Below, one piece after another: positions 45,756 to 56,917 of a stretch of DNA of 64,000 bases (position 1 is the first letter of the stretch; every line of letters starts with the position of its first letter). The DNA is from Ustulina deusta. Lineage: Eukaryota > Ascomycota > Sordariomycetes > Xylariales > Xylariaceae. Position numbers and translations under genes: made by a program. The stretch covers positions 558,001-622,000 of the forward strand of contig JAJNNX010000009.1 of the NCBI GenBank assembly GCA_023159155.1. The letters are read 5' to 3'. The notes beneath the pieces were generated by a model that did no database searches, was not told the origin of the DNA, and saw only the letters and a list, made by a program, of their open reading frames with translations.

Positions 45756-48700
45756 ATGATAGGCAACTTACTCAAGCGGAAACGGAGTGCGTCCCAGGCT
45801 AGTTTGGACATAACAACGAGGAACCAAGAACGGGACACTGATGACAGCGCCACCCCATCCACGTCAAGAGATCAGTCTAGTCCACATTTCCCAGACGGAG
45901 TCAAAGTGTGGGTTGAGTGCGCCGATGCCACGATCGACGTCTGCTTCATTCACGGTCTAACTGGCGACCGGGATGCAACATGGACAGCTCATGGACAATC
46001 CAAGCCCTGGCCGGCACTGCTCCTGTCGAGTAGACTCCCGAAAGCTCGGTTGCTTACATACGGCTATGACGCGTACGTCGTGCAGAAATCGGCTGCATCG
46101 ACTAATACTCTGACCGATCATGCTACAAACCTCCTTCACGATCTTACGACCGACCGGGCATTGTGCAACGCGTCCTCTCGCCGAATTATTTTTGTTGCCC
46201 ACAGCCTGGGTGGCCTCGTTTGCAAAGATGCCATTTTGCAATCGCGAAACCACCCCGAAACACATCTTCGCGATATATTTGACAATGTTGTGGGTGTTCT
46301 ATTTATGGGCACGCCTCACAAGGGGTCTTGGATAGCTGATTGGTCCGGGATTCCTGCTCGCACCCTCGGGGTATTCAAATCTACGAACAAGACCCTGTTG
46401 CAGGTCCTAGAAACAAATAACGAACTGCTTCAGTCAATCCAAAGAAGATTCTTGGAGATGGTACGGGAACTTCGCGAGAACGGTAGACGCTTCGAGGTTA
46501 CATGCTTCTTTGAGGAATTACCATTACCAGTACTTGGGCGAGTGGTGGTGACCAAAGAGTCGGCAACCTTTGAAAGCTACTCACCGCTTAGCATCCATGC
46601 AGACCATCGCAACATGGCCAGGTTTGATTCAGTCGAAGAAAATGGCTTCAAAAGGCTGTCTGGGGAGTTGATACGATGGGGGAAGGTAGTTGCGTTGTCA
46701 TCAAGTTAGTATATAAGGAGATAAATGATATAATACAACAAGTGCTGATTGGTCACAGACCACACTGTCCTACCCGACGGAGACTGCCTACGATCACTAT
46801 CCTTTCCCGAAATGGAGAGTCGATCCAAGGATATTGACCCTCCCATGGAAGGAACATGCGAGTGGCTACTTTTACACAAGAAATATAAAGAATGGGTTGC
46901 TAGCGACCGGGGCCTCCTCTGGATAAAGGGAAAACCAGGCTCGGGGAAGTCAACGTTGCTCCGATACGCTCTGAGCGATGCCATGTCCAAGCTTGGGGAC
47001 GGGCCCCTCATACTCTCGTTTTTCTTTCATGGCCGGGGTGTTGAACTCCAAAAGACACCGCTCGGCTTCCTTCGTTCGCTCATTCACCAACTGCTCCGGT
47101 ATGCCCCCGGCACTCTTTCAGACCTCGTTACCACGTTCCACAACCGCTGCAAAAATATGGGGACACCGGGAAAACAATGGCAATGGCACTTACGCGAACT
47201 GCAAGATTTCTTCAAATCATCGCTTTGGGCTGTCTTAGAAACAAGCTCAGTCTGGCTATTTGTTGACGCTTTAGACGAGTGCGGGAAAAGGAATGCAATC
47301 GAATTGGCCAGAGGTTTCAAGTCTCTGCTCCAGGAATCTCCACATACAAACTCAAAGTTCCACATCTGCTTCACATGTCGACATTACCCAGTTGTTGATC
47401 TGCGTTATGGGTTCGAAATATGCCCCGAGCTCGAGAATAAAGAAGCTATCTTCGCCTACGTACAGAATCAGCTTTCTGCCGAAATAGCATCTGCGATCCC
47501 GCGTACAATACTGGAAAAGGTCACGAAACGTGCCTCGGGTGTTTTCATGTGGACATGTCTCGTAACTCAGCGGATCATTGATCGTGAGCTCGAAGGCATA
47601 GGATGGGGAAAAATTGAGGCGGAAATCAATGACATCCCCGACGACCTTGATCACCTATATCACGACCTCGTGAACAACATGCCCGATAAGGCAGCCTCTT
47701 TAAAGCTAATCCAGTGGATCTGCTTTGCCAAACAGCCCCTATCACTGAAAGAATTGCAGTGGGCTATGATTATCGACATCAAGTCCTCATACCAGTCATT
47801 ACATGAATACCGGAGCGGTATGGTCGATGAGGATAAAATGAAGAGGCAGATTCAGACGCTGAGTTCTGGCCTTGCCGAAGTTGTACACTTGGAGGACAAG
47901 AATGGCCACACTGCTGTTCAGTTCATTCACCAGTCTGTCAACGACTTCTTCGTCAAAAAGGGGTTATTGATTCTAGACAACAAGTCGGAATCTATTGATT
48001 CTGCCGTCGGTCATGCGCATTATCAGCTGTCTAGGACTTGTATACGGGTTTTTTCAATGAAGGAAGTCGATTATTTTATTATTGTAGAGTTGGATATAAT
48101 TTCACCTCGCTGGCGCCGTAGCTTGGAGAATATTACCTCACAATATCCATTCTTGATTTATGCTACTAAGTGGTGGATGGAGCACGAAAGGGAAAGCACA
48201 GACTGGAATTCCCCGCAAAACGATCTCCTCGAACATTTTGGCTGGCCATCGGAAAAGCTCGCGCAGTTATGGGCACGAGTTCACTTCAACATATCGGACA
48301 GAGACGACTTACTGGGTGAGCGGGCACACCTGATACATATCGTGTCCTTCTATCAATTGATAGGACCTTTGCAAGTGATTCTTGAACGTGTGGGCCAGAT
48401 GCCGACTCAAAGAATGAAGATGGCGATACGCCGCTATTACTTGCAGCTATGGAAGGCCATAAAGCTATTGTGCAGCTTTTGCTTAGCACAGGCAAGGTAA
48501 ATGCCGACTCAAAGAATAACGATAACGACACGTCGCTATCATTTGCAGCTAGGGGTGGCCATGAAGCTATTGTACAGCTCTTGCTTAGCACAGGCAAAGT
48601 TCAGGCCGACTTAAAGAATGCCTATGGCTATACGCCGCTATCACTTGCAGCTATCGAAGGCCATGAAGCTATTGTACAGCTCTTGCTTAGCACAGGCAAG

Positions 48701-48922
48701 GTAGATGCTAATCAACGGAACCTGTGGGGAGAAACACCGCTACAAGTTGCAAAGGGAAACCGCCATGAGACTATTGTAGAGCTTTTAGAAAAACATCTTT
48801 CCTGTGATGATACATTGGCCGGCCAATCCACCAACGCCGAGACCTCATCAACTTTGCCACGCAGGTATGTGGGGTGGAGTAACGGGAGTGCATCCAATCA
48901 AAGCAGCATATTGCAGAGATGA
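45756..48922 (+). CDS. Lipase (SesB-like)-NACHT-ankyrin NLR-type protein, frameshifted before the ankyrin repeats
   Basis: Exon 1 45756-46704 and exon 2 from 46759 (54-nt intron, gttagt...cacag) join in frame. The N-terminal alpha/beta hydrolase has DVCFIHGLTGDRDATWT, the nucleophile motif AHSLGGLVCK, and FMGTPHKGSWIADW. The NACHT NTPase has Walker A KGKPGSGKSTLLRY and Walker B WLFVDALDECG. A winged-helix-like region follows (HLYHDLV, LKLIQWICFAKQPLSLKEL, FIHQSVNDFF). The frame then runs off at 48400 into a stop at 48498-48500, while 3.7 ankyrin repeats are open in another frame to 48922. One base missing in CAG-AT at about 48397-48400 would explain the switch. In fungi such NLRs act in self/non-self recognition and cell death. 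I chose the ATG at 45756 (MIGNLLKRKRSAS) because upstream codons look non-coding. It may be a pseudogene, or the break may be a sequencing error. Confidence 0.85.
48401..48800 (+). repeat. Ankyrin repeat units, 102-bp period, near-identical
   Basis: Units start at 48401, 48503, 48605 and 48707, each 34 codons (the last one shorter and diverged). Units 1-3 share long identical stretches, for example AGCTATTGTACAGCTC followed by TTGCTTAGCACAGGCAA in units 2 and 3. Protein pattern: ADSKN...TPLSLAA.EGHEAIVQLLLSTGKV. High identity among units is typical of NLR repeat domains undergoing unequal exchange. Confidence 0.85.
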
Positions 48923-49329
48923 CTTGATTACTGTCCTAGAGTACTAATCTAACCGCTCCTAGCCTAGCGCAAATTCCTTATTCCGTCCTCGAAACAGCTT
49001 GACTTTGCTGATGACATGCATCTTTCTTTTGATGCTTTTGGTAGACCAACAACGAAGTGCTGCCATCTTGCAGGCATTCAACGACGCTTGCTAACGCCTT
49101 TACCCCGTCCCGAGGCAGCTAATCTGTTATGATGAGGTCTTCGTTTATCCTAAACTGTGTATAACTTGACCTGACTCGAAGGCCGTGTGATCCGCCCTCC
49201 GTTGCCGCCGCGATGGGGCCCTCTGATCTGGTCGATGGTGAGCGATAGCGAGCAGGGGAAGCGATACAAGACAAAACACAGGCTGATCCAGTCGCGACAG
49301 GGACCTCGTGGTCATCGATACCGAGCGAC
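48923..49329. other. Intergenic, upstream of the zinc transporter
   Basis: About 400 bp with only antisense ORFs overlapping the next gene. No independent gene is seen. Confidence 0.5.
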
Positions 49330-50739
49330 ATGCTCCGCGCCGAGCTAGCGAGAAGGCAGGAGGACAATGGCGTCTCCGGGAAACCCGCCTGCGGCTCCGG
49401 CGACCGAGGCGCATACGATACACCGTTACACGTCTTCGCCCTCGTCCTCATTCTCTCTCTCAGCACCCTTGGTATGTCTCTGCTCCCCGACACTGCGAGG
49501 CGACACCCTTGAGCCGACACTCGCGGCACGGAAATACCCAGCTAACTCCATCATCCAGCCTGTGGCTTCCCCCTCTTTTCTCGTCAGGCGTCATCGAAAG
49601 GCAGCCATCGCGCGAACACCATCATCTTCCTGAGCCAACACTTCGGTACCGGGGTCCTTATTGCAACCGCCTTTGTCCACCTCCTCCCGACCGCCTTTGT
49701 GTCACTCACAGACCCATGTTTGCCCGACTTCTTCACCAAGGGATACCAACCAACAGCAGGCCTCGTTGCCATGGTATCCGCCCTCATCGTGGTTACGCTC
49801 GAATCCTACTTAACGATACGGGGCGCAGGCCACTCGCATTCGCACAATCATGGCTGGGATTCAGAAGACGATGAGTCGGAAAACGGGCCACACCTCAAGT
49901 CTCAGGCAAACGGTGGATTCGCCGCGAAAAGGATAACGAGTCACCGACCAGCAGATATCGCCCTTGACGATGTAGGCGCAAGTCGCGGGCTGATGACCGA
50001 CATATCCCCACTCCCCGAAACGACACCCACAGTTGTTGCGCCTCATGAGAACGGAAAGAAGCTATTCGTCCCAGACAAGGATGCACATCACGATGACGAC
50101 GATGACGCAGACGATGATGACCTGGAGCTGAACTTAAACGAACTCGATCCCGCTACGAACGATCATACCCAACCCCTCACCAACCAAACCCACCACAAGC
50201 GGGTTCCCGAGGCCGGACTATCCCATGAGCCTCTAACACCCGAAGAACAAAAAAGACGAATGCTACAGTGTATGCTGCTCGAAGCTGGCATATTATTCCA
50301 CAGTGTCTTCATCGGCATGGCCGTGTCAGTCGCTACGGGCCCTCCATTCGTGGTTTTCCTGGTCGCGATTGCTTTCCATCAGACTTTCGAAGGCCTAGCC
50401 CTCGGCTCGCGGATAGCAGCAGTACAATTCCCTCGCTCATCGCTTCGCCCGTGGCTCATGGTGCTCGCTTACGGCATCACCACTCCTCTCGGGCAAGCGA
50501 TTGGGCTGGGCGTGCACACCCTCTACGACCCGAAGAGTCAGACCGGTCTCTTGATGGTAGGCTTTATGAACGCCGTATCGAGTGGTCTGTTACTATTCGC
50601 TGGCCTGGTGCAGCTGCTGGCCGAGGACTTCCTCACCGAAAAAAGCTACAAGACGTTGAAAGGCAAAAAAAGGAGGAACGCCGGTTTGTCCGTGTTCGCT
50701 GGGGCCGCGCTCATGGCTCTCGTGGGCGCTTTTGCTTAG
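49330..50739 (+). CDS. ZIP-family zinc/iron transporter, 440 aa
   Basis: Two exons (49330-49471, 49559-50739; 1323 nt) joined by an 87-nt intron in the first membrane helix (LHVFALVLILSLSTL-ACGFPLFS). NTIIFLSQHFGTGVLIATAFVHLLPTAF is the classical ZIP helix II block. A His/Asp-rich cytosolic loop (GHSHSHNHGW near 180; HHDDDDDADDDD near 260) probably senses or binds zinc. Helices IV-V carry the metal-site motifs HSVFIGMAVSVA and FHQTFEGLALGSRIAA. The protein ends with a short lumenal tail. By similarity it is a plasma-membrane Zrt1/Zrt2-like uptake system. It is convergent with the CE15 gene, leaving 243 bp between stop codons. The N-terminal Cys-Gly-Ser-Gly motif is kept, supporting the start at 49330. 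Confidence 0.93.
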
Positions 50740-50982
50740 AAGGAATGTCTTTTATTTTATCACAAGGAGTCGGGAACATAGACGACCTGCCATTGAAATG
50801 GTGCTGTGATGCGATGTAGATTAAACTGTATATACACGGATCTATGGGCTCAAACATATCGGCGTTTAGGCAGTACGCAGTGGAAGAGGCAACTTAGAAT
50901 GATTTCATGTTATGACTTGTTCTGGTTTTCAAGGCACTTTAGAATTTATCCTTTCCTTTCTCCCTCGCGAGTGTGTGTGCTT

Positions 50983-52615
50983 CTAAGTCGCTTTGGGCAC
51001 GGCGGTAGCCCACGGAAATGCGGTCGTCATCGGAGAGCCGTAGCTGCCCAGATTATTGTAGTCCTTGGTCAGGGTGGCGTTCTGGAGGATATGGGTTACG
51101 AAAGGGAGAACGCTATCACTATCACAGACCATTGCTGTCAGCCGCGGTCGACTCGTCTCCATTATATGTTCACAAAAGTCCCAGGGGGGGAGGGGGGGGA
51201 GAAACTCACTATCCGCTCATGTCACAGTGTCCGCCGCTGCGCACCGACATGGCAATCTTATCGCCGACGCCGAGAAAATCATAGACGGCCTTGGCGGCCG
51301 GGTACACGATAAGCGCGGTGCCCTTGCTGTTGGTGAACTGGTCGCCGGTGCCCTGGTCGATGACGAGGGCGCGGGGCGCCAGGGCGACGGCGATGGTGTG
51401 GGCGTCGTACGGCAGGGCGTCGGCGTGGCCGACAAAGGTGCCGAGCGCGCCGTCGCTCCACCACGGCGCCCCCTGCTTCGAGTTCTCCAGCGTCTCGTCC
51501 TGCCCGCTCAGCCCGTGGTACCGGTACGGCCCCAGCCCCTGCACCCCCGAGCTCATCGGCATCGTCAGCGCGATCCGCGCATCCAGCAGCCCCGCCGCCA
51601 GCGCCCCCTTGCCGAGCCGCGAACACCCCGTCACCGCCGCCCGCGCGGCGTCGATCTCGGGCACCGTCTGCTGAAGCCCGTCCAGCGTGCGGTGGAAGCC
51701 CCAGGCCCAGGCTGCTAGGGAGCCTTTTTTTTGTTGTTGTCGGAGCTGGTTAGCTGGTTTTGACTTGTTTGTTCGCGAGAAAAAGAAAAGAAAAAAAAAA
51801 GGGGAGGGGAGAGGGGAGGGGAGAGGGGAGTTACCGATGTCCCGGCCGCTGTAGATGTCGAAGAAGGCACCCGTCTTGGCGTTGCTGTCCGAGGCCACGC
51901 GCGTGTAGTCGAAGCCGACGATGGCGATGCCGGCCTGGAGATACGGCTGGGTGCTCATGCCGCCGATGTTGATGACGACGGGGACGGGGTTGCTGGTTGA
52001 GGCGCCGGCGGGCAGCGACAGCGTCGCGCTGAACCTGCCCGTCTTCCCGCCGGCCGTCACCTCGATGTTCACCGTGTTGCCGCTGCGCGTCGCCTTGACC
52101 GTCTCTTGGCTGTGGTCGGGGTAGTAGCCGTACCTGTGACGGGAAAAAGGGGGGAGTTAGTTAGTTGGTTAGATAGTTAGTCGGCTAGTTAGTTGGTCTT
52201 AGACCGGGAATAACTGGGCTGGTCGAGATTCTTGGGGAAGGAGAGAGGTAGACACCTGCACGTACTGGTATTCTTGTAACAGCTGGATGATCTCGGGCTG
52301 GCGACAGCGATACCATTCCTCGGCCGTCTGGATCCGGTTCTTGCCCTTGCCTGTCATGACGTCCTGCGCGAACGTCGCCGAGCCGTCTGCGTTGTCCGTC
52401 GTCGTGTACGCGAGTGGGAGGAACGGGTCAGGCAGCGTTGTCTGCTGCGGGAGTTGGGACCACGTCGGATACTTGGAAGCCGAAGGCACGGGCGCACATG
52501 CTTCTTGTCTCGACTTTAGGGTATCGGCGTGGCTTGGTGCTGCCGCTGCTGCCGATGTTGTGTGCAGGAGGAGGGACAGAAGACCCGTCAAGGCTGCGAG
52601 TGTTGAAGGCGCCAT
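50983..52615 (-). CDS. Secreted CE15-type esterase (glucuronoyl methylesterase family), 432 aa
   Basis: Four exons (52615-52266, 52133-51835, 51723-51210, 51118-50983; 1299 nt). A signal peptide (MAPSTLAALTGLLSLLLHTTSA) and a linker precede the core: QPEIIQLLQEYQYGYYPD, PVPVVINIGG, GAFFDIYSGRDIGSLAAWAWGF. The nucleophile motif is GCSRLGKGA (Ser about 252) and the catalytic His is in RSGGHCDMSG (about 382). Where fungal CE15 enzymes carry the acid as QESGxGG, this protein reads MPMSSGVQGLG (about 273), so the usual Glu is missing. CE15 enzymes cut the ester between lignin alcohols and glucuronic acid of xylan. Exon 4 (SVLPFVTHILQ...) was chosen by frame; its acceptor lies in a TGATAG repeat and could be shifted by 6 nt. 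Intron 2 is a purine-rich 111-nt tract without in-frame stops. Confidence 0.85.
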
Positions 52616-53852
52616 GTTCGCTGCACTTGTCGGTTCGGGATACAATGCGAGCTGAGAATTAGCGATACTTCTCGCCTGAGAGATATATTTGTCCCTCTCT
52701 CTTTTTCTTTTCTTCCTCGAGACGGGCGGCCATGGTGTTCTTGTATAGAACATTGCGGAGTCTCAATCCCCATGTCTAATACCCCATACTGTAGTGCCGT
52801 TGCTCCGAGTTAAGAACCGGGTAATATTATCATGCTCCGGCTGTTTGGATCGACTGAGGGTTCAGCCATGCTTGGAGTCCCTCTCGTTGTTGCAATAGAG
52901 TATCCATGTTATTCTACGGATGTTTGAATATTAAAGGGCCGTTTATTTATTTATTTTTTCGTCGCTCTGTTTGTCTCTCCTCCTTCTAAATTTGTTATGT
53001 ATAAGTGAAAGCACGCGTGAGAGAAATCAAGGCGTTATTTTCTATTTCAGCGATGAGCAATTTGTTAATTCGTATCCGGCTGTATTAACCACTATGCTGT
53101 GTTGGATACGATGCTCGCGTTCAATGCACTTTAGCCGGAAAGCATGGTCTAGACTACCTAGCTTAGATAGCTCATTTCTCCTTTCGGTATTCCTTCGGTC
53201 CTCCAGCCAATTGCATCAATGATAGTTCCGAGGCACTAGGTTACGCCCAGTGGGCAGCTATTTGTGGGGATGCGCGGACCATGACGTTGTTTCAAGAGAA
53301 ACATGCGCTATCAACAACAAAGGGAAGGCCGCTGAGTGTGCCCTACAACTACATATATATGTAATTCCTTTTGCAAGCTCCTAATTTTAATCTTTCAATT
53401 ATTGGCGGTGCTAGTGATGGCTACTTGAACAACTGTTGATTGTCAATAGTGGTATGTAGTGATTGTGCGTTCGTTCGTGAAGAAGGCTTGTGAAGAAGCG
53501 AAGAGGCAAAGTTTCTCTTGACCTCGCCTGCCTCTATCATCATGTAGAACTCATGTTCAATTCCTGGTCCACCTGCAGAGATGTAGGAGAGGTATCTCAG
53601 CGGTATGTGTACGTACTTCTTTCTATCCTATGTACCTCCCTGGTGAGCACCTACCAGGTACCCGAGCCACGCTTGCTTCATTTCTCTATCCAACCTTGTA
53701 ACTACAAAAGTCCCATTGCCATTAATTTGGTGACATCAGCAATCTAAGAGTCTTCTGCCCACATTAACTTACTACCGACATCTTGTTCAAGAAATTGAAG
53801 CTTTTGTTGTCGCATTCAATCACGATTTGATCTATACAATATCACAGATCCA
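52616..53852. other. Intergenic, divergent upstream region
   Basis: 1.2 kb between the CE15 gene (minus) and the orphan protein (plus). ORFs at 52971-53222 and 53490-53747 have no motif. The right end has a CA-rich leader before a good start context (CCAATGGCC). Confidence 0.45.
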
Positions 53853-55082
53853 ATGGCCCACTCACGAAGCCTCCCCTACTTGAGTACCGTACACATGGAC
53901 AATTATGAATTGATCGACACTGTCCTCCACAGATGGCCCACGTTGCCTACGTACACATTCACTCACGAGGGGGAAACACTGACCGGAACTCTTCTTGGAC
54001 TGAACGAAGCAATAATTGTGGTGAGGCGCATGTGGGCGTACAACTTACGGTTACTGCCTACCCCCGAACTCGGAGTTCCGTACAAAGGGCATTTAGTAAC
54101 AAATCCACTGCTAAGGTTAGCTTGCTCGGATCTTTCATCTCTGGGATCAAACCATAGTCTTCTCATCAAATTCGTCCTAGACCTAAGGGAGGAATCGTGC
54201 TTCGACCAGGATCCATCCTTTGAAACGATTCTCAATGACGAGATGCTATCATCCATCTGGGCTAAGTCAGAGATGCGGTTCTTTCAGTCGAAGATGCTGG
54301 CCTCGACGAATAATGGAGTCAGCTACACGGTGAGGGATTGGCCAGATTTTCCGCATTCGAGTGATGAGTTGCTCGTTTTCAAAGGGGATATGGAATTAAA
54401 CAAATTCTTTGAGGAACAGTTTATACTGAGGCTTGACGACGGTATCTGGTCCGGTTGTTGTAATTTTCCGGCCTTTATCCGGGTGAAATACATCGCACGC
54501 CGATTAGAAGATGGTTCCGAACTTCCGAGATTTAAAGACATTCGGACTTTGGAGATTGATGCCCTGAAGCTGCCAAGAAGCGACCTAAGGGAGAACCGCC
54601 GATACGTCATGGGGCGTGGAAAGCGTACTCGCCGCAGTTACCGTCTCATTGCTTGTGTGTTCGAACGATCCAAAAACGATCAAGTACTCGCGGTCCGAAC
54701 ATATACCCTGCAAGGCAGGCCGATTATCCCGCTTGGCGACTGGGATGTTGAATTGGAGGAGATTATAGGAATGCCGGGCACCACTTGCTTCCTCTTTTAC
54801 GCGATGTGTCACCAAAACGATTGCAATCCTGAAATCGATCCGTCGATGGGGGCTTCGAACGGCGGGACAAAAAGAGAAAGCACCACAGAATTACATTCTC
54901 CTCCAAAACGGTTCCACAGTTCGGATTCGGGTGATCCTTATGCTGGGCCGAGCAATGCTGGGGGAGCTATGCAGATTACAACGACGGAAGAATGGGGTGC
55001 GCCACAACAAGGCAGCGCTGCAGAAGCACCTACGCCGTACGAATATGAATTCTTTTATGACTTCGACAGCTACGCCACTTAA
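53853..55082 (+). CDS. Orphan protein of unknown function, 409 aa
   Basis: Single exon opening MAHSRSLPYLSTVHMDNYEL in good start context. Composition looks coding and soluble, with no signal peptide or membrane helix. The body (about 20-310) alternates hydrophobic strands and charged helices (IKFVLDLREESCFDQD, ELNKFFEEQFILRLDDG, CCNFPAFIRVKYIARRLEDG, RYVMGRGKRTRRSYRLIACVFERS). The block DWDVELEEIIGMPGTTCFLFYAMCHQ is a strong internal signature. The final 80 residues are Ser/Pro/Gly-rich and probably disordered, ending in acidic-aromatic YEYEFFYDFDSYAT. I recognise no family. It lies at the edge of an AT-rich, repeat-bearing region, a common place for lineage-specific genes. Confidence 0.75.
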   Translation: MAHSRSLPYLSTVHMDNYELIDTVLHRWPTLPTYTFTHEGETLTGTLLGLNEAIIVVRRMWAYNLRLLPTPELGVPYKGHLVTNPLLRLACSDLSSLGSNHSLLIKFVLDLREESCFDQDPSFETILNDEMLSSIWAKSEMRFFQSKMLASTNNGVSYTVRDWPDFPHSSDELLVFKGDMELNKFFEEQFILRLDDGIWSGCCNFPAFIRVKYIARRLEDGSELPRFKDIRTLEIDALKLPRSDLRENRRYVMGRGKRTRRSYRLIACVFERSKNDQVLAVRTYTLQGRPIIPLGDWDVELEEIIGMPGTTCFLFYAMCHQNDCNPEIDPSMGASNGGTKRESTTELHSPPKRFHSSDSGDPYAGPSNAGGAMQITTTEEWGAPQQGSAAEAPTPYEYEFFYDFDSYAT

Positions 55083-56873
55083 GGCAAAGATACATTCGAT
55101 TCGGGCTCACGGGAATTTGTTGGAGTGGCCTTGGTGTGTTGTCCGGGCTGCCCAAAATCCACATCACGAACTCGAGCATCGTCCAATGGGTTGATAAACG
55201 CCTCCAATATAGTCCAGCAAAAGCTAGCATTACTAGAGACCCTGTAGAATTAGCCGTGAGTAGCCTTTGGCGCGGAGCCATCATACGGGCGAAAGCGCTA
55301 GGATAGTAATAACGAGAATTGATGTCCTTTGTATCACTCTTGTGCCTGGTGCTACCTATTAGCATTAAGAGCGCCAATAGGAATGGGATCTGGTAGGTCC
55401 GCATTATTATGCAGGCTTGTTCCCATGTAGCTGTAGCGATATGATTTAGAGCCTAGAACAGGTTTATTTAAGTATTGTTCATTTTTTTCTCTTTTTCTTG
55501 CTGTCGAACTTTTTTTTAAGATGTCGGACGTGAAAACGAAGACACATCAATAGTGTCGCTGCGTGTTTTTATTACCAACGCCAAGTTCAATCCTAAGATA
55601 ACACTGCAACAGAGCTGCAAATATAGAGTCAAAAAGGAGTTGCTCCCAAAGTGGGCGACGCGCATCTAGCTTCAACTTTGCCCTTACGTAAGAGATAGGA
55701 CAAGTTAAACGCCCCAAGACGTACTATATTGCAATGATAATGGGGAATTTAATCAATCAAGAAAATAACAATATATTCTTCCAATAGAACTACTAACGAG
55801 CCAATAACTAATCGCCGATGGACGTGGCGAGTTGTAGCTAATTTACGAATCAGTTAACTTGGCTAAGCTAGCAACCCTATCCCCTTCAGCCATAACTCCT
55901 ATATCCCACTCGCCCTACTTCACTATTACTCCGACAAACTTCTCGCTGAACACGACCTAATACCTTTCCGCAAACATTTCCAGTGTCATGTTCGCGAGAG
56001 GAAGTCGTTCAAGTGGCGTTTCGAGTTATATGCAATAGTTAACAACCACTTTTAGTTGCGGAAGTTCCTATTTAGTAATTGTTAGAACTGACTGTATTAC
56101 TAAAGTCTACTTCTTTTACCGCCTTCGACACGTGTCGCATGAAACGGTTGAATTGATTCGAGACTTTGGTAGTAGCATCGCTAATGAAGGCGGCCCTTTC
56201 GCTGACATCCCCAGTAGCTCCGAACCATCATTCTTTGGTGCCCCTTGGTGTTCACCATTATTCCGGAAATTAGCTTGCGAAGCATGTCGGAAGTCTTTGG
56301 GAAACTATAAGAGGAATATTGACCCAACGGCTGAGATATGGAAGTATTACTCAAGCTAATATAGATTGCATTGACTAGACTTAACCGGTATCAAAGTTTT
56401 GTTGCTGCGCAGATGTAACATGGAGCCCGTCTGAAGGAAAGTCTCTCCTGGTTGCCATAGAGAGACGTAGGTGTATTGGGCCCTCCAAAGAAAATAAAAG
56501 GAAAGACTTATATCACAATTTCTAAAAAAAGCCTTGTACAATATGTCTTTGTTGAGCCCGTGGCTTATAATCGTCTCTTGGCCATTGTATCGCTGTGTTT
56601 TGCTTTATTTATTAACATTTCTTTAGCACTATTGATAGCTGCACCTATATAAAACTTCTATACAATAATGTGAGTAAAAAATGTATATAAGCCTAATTGC
56701 TAAGTTTTGGTTTGTTACAAAGAGTATAATACCGTAAACTTTGCTATTACTTTAAATATTTGTCCTGACCGACCTAACTATCTACGCACAACTATATAGC
56801 GCAATCTTTTTTTTCTCTCTGACTAGTAAAAGTTGAATAAAAAAAGGAGGGGAAAAAGGAGAATAAAAAGGAG
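55083..56873. other. Intergenic, AT-rich towards the right
   Basis: 1.8 kb. A minus-strand ORF (55030-55404) begins with a signal-peptide-like segment but overlaps the end of the orphan gene antisense. A plus-strand ORF (56132-56359) has no recognised motif. The rest is AT-rich with no supported gene. Confidence 0.4.
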
Positions 56874-56917
56874 TAAGCTAACACCCCCCCTTGCGAACCA
56901 CCCCATCGCGACCCAGC
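56874..56917 (+). repeat. Left terminal inverted repeat (44 bp)
   Basis: Includes a run of seven C, then TTGCGAACCACCCCATCGCG. Identical to the reverse complement of 58759-58802. Confidence 0.9.

Noticed and set aside
48316..48363. Possible 48-nt GT-AG intron in the NLR gene
   Set aside because: The bases code a normal-looking stretch (AHLIHIVSFYQLIG), and the length is a multiple of three, so removing it would not cure the frameshift downstream.
51065..51718. 217-aa plus-strand ORF over the esterase gene
   Set aside because: Arg/Pro/Gly-rich antisense shadow of the CE15 exon, which has clear motifs on the minus strand.
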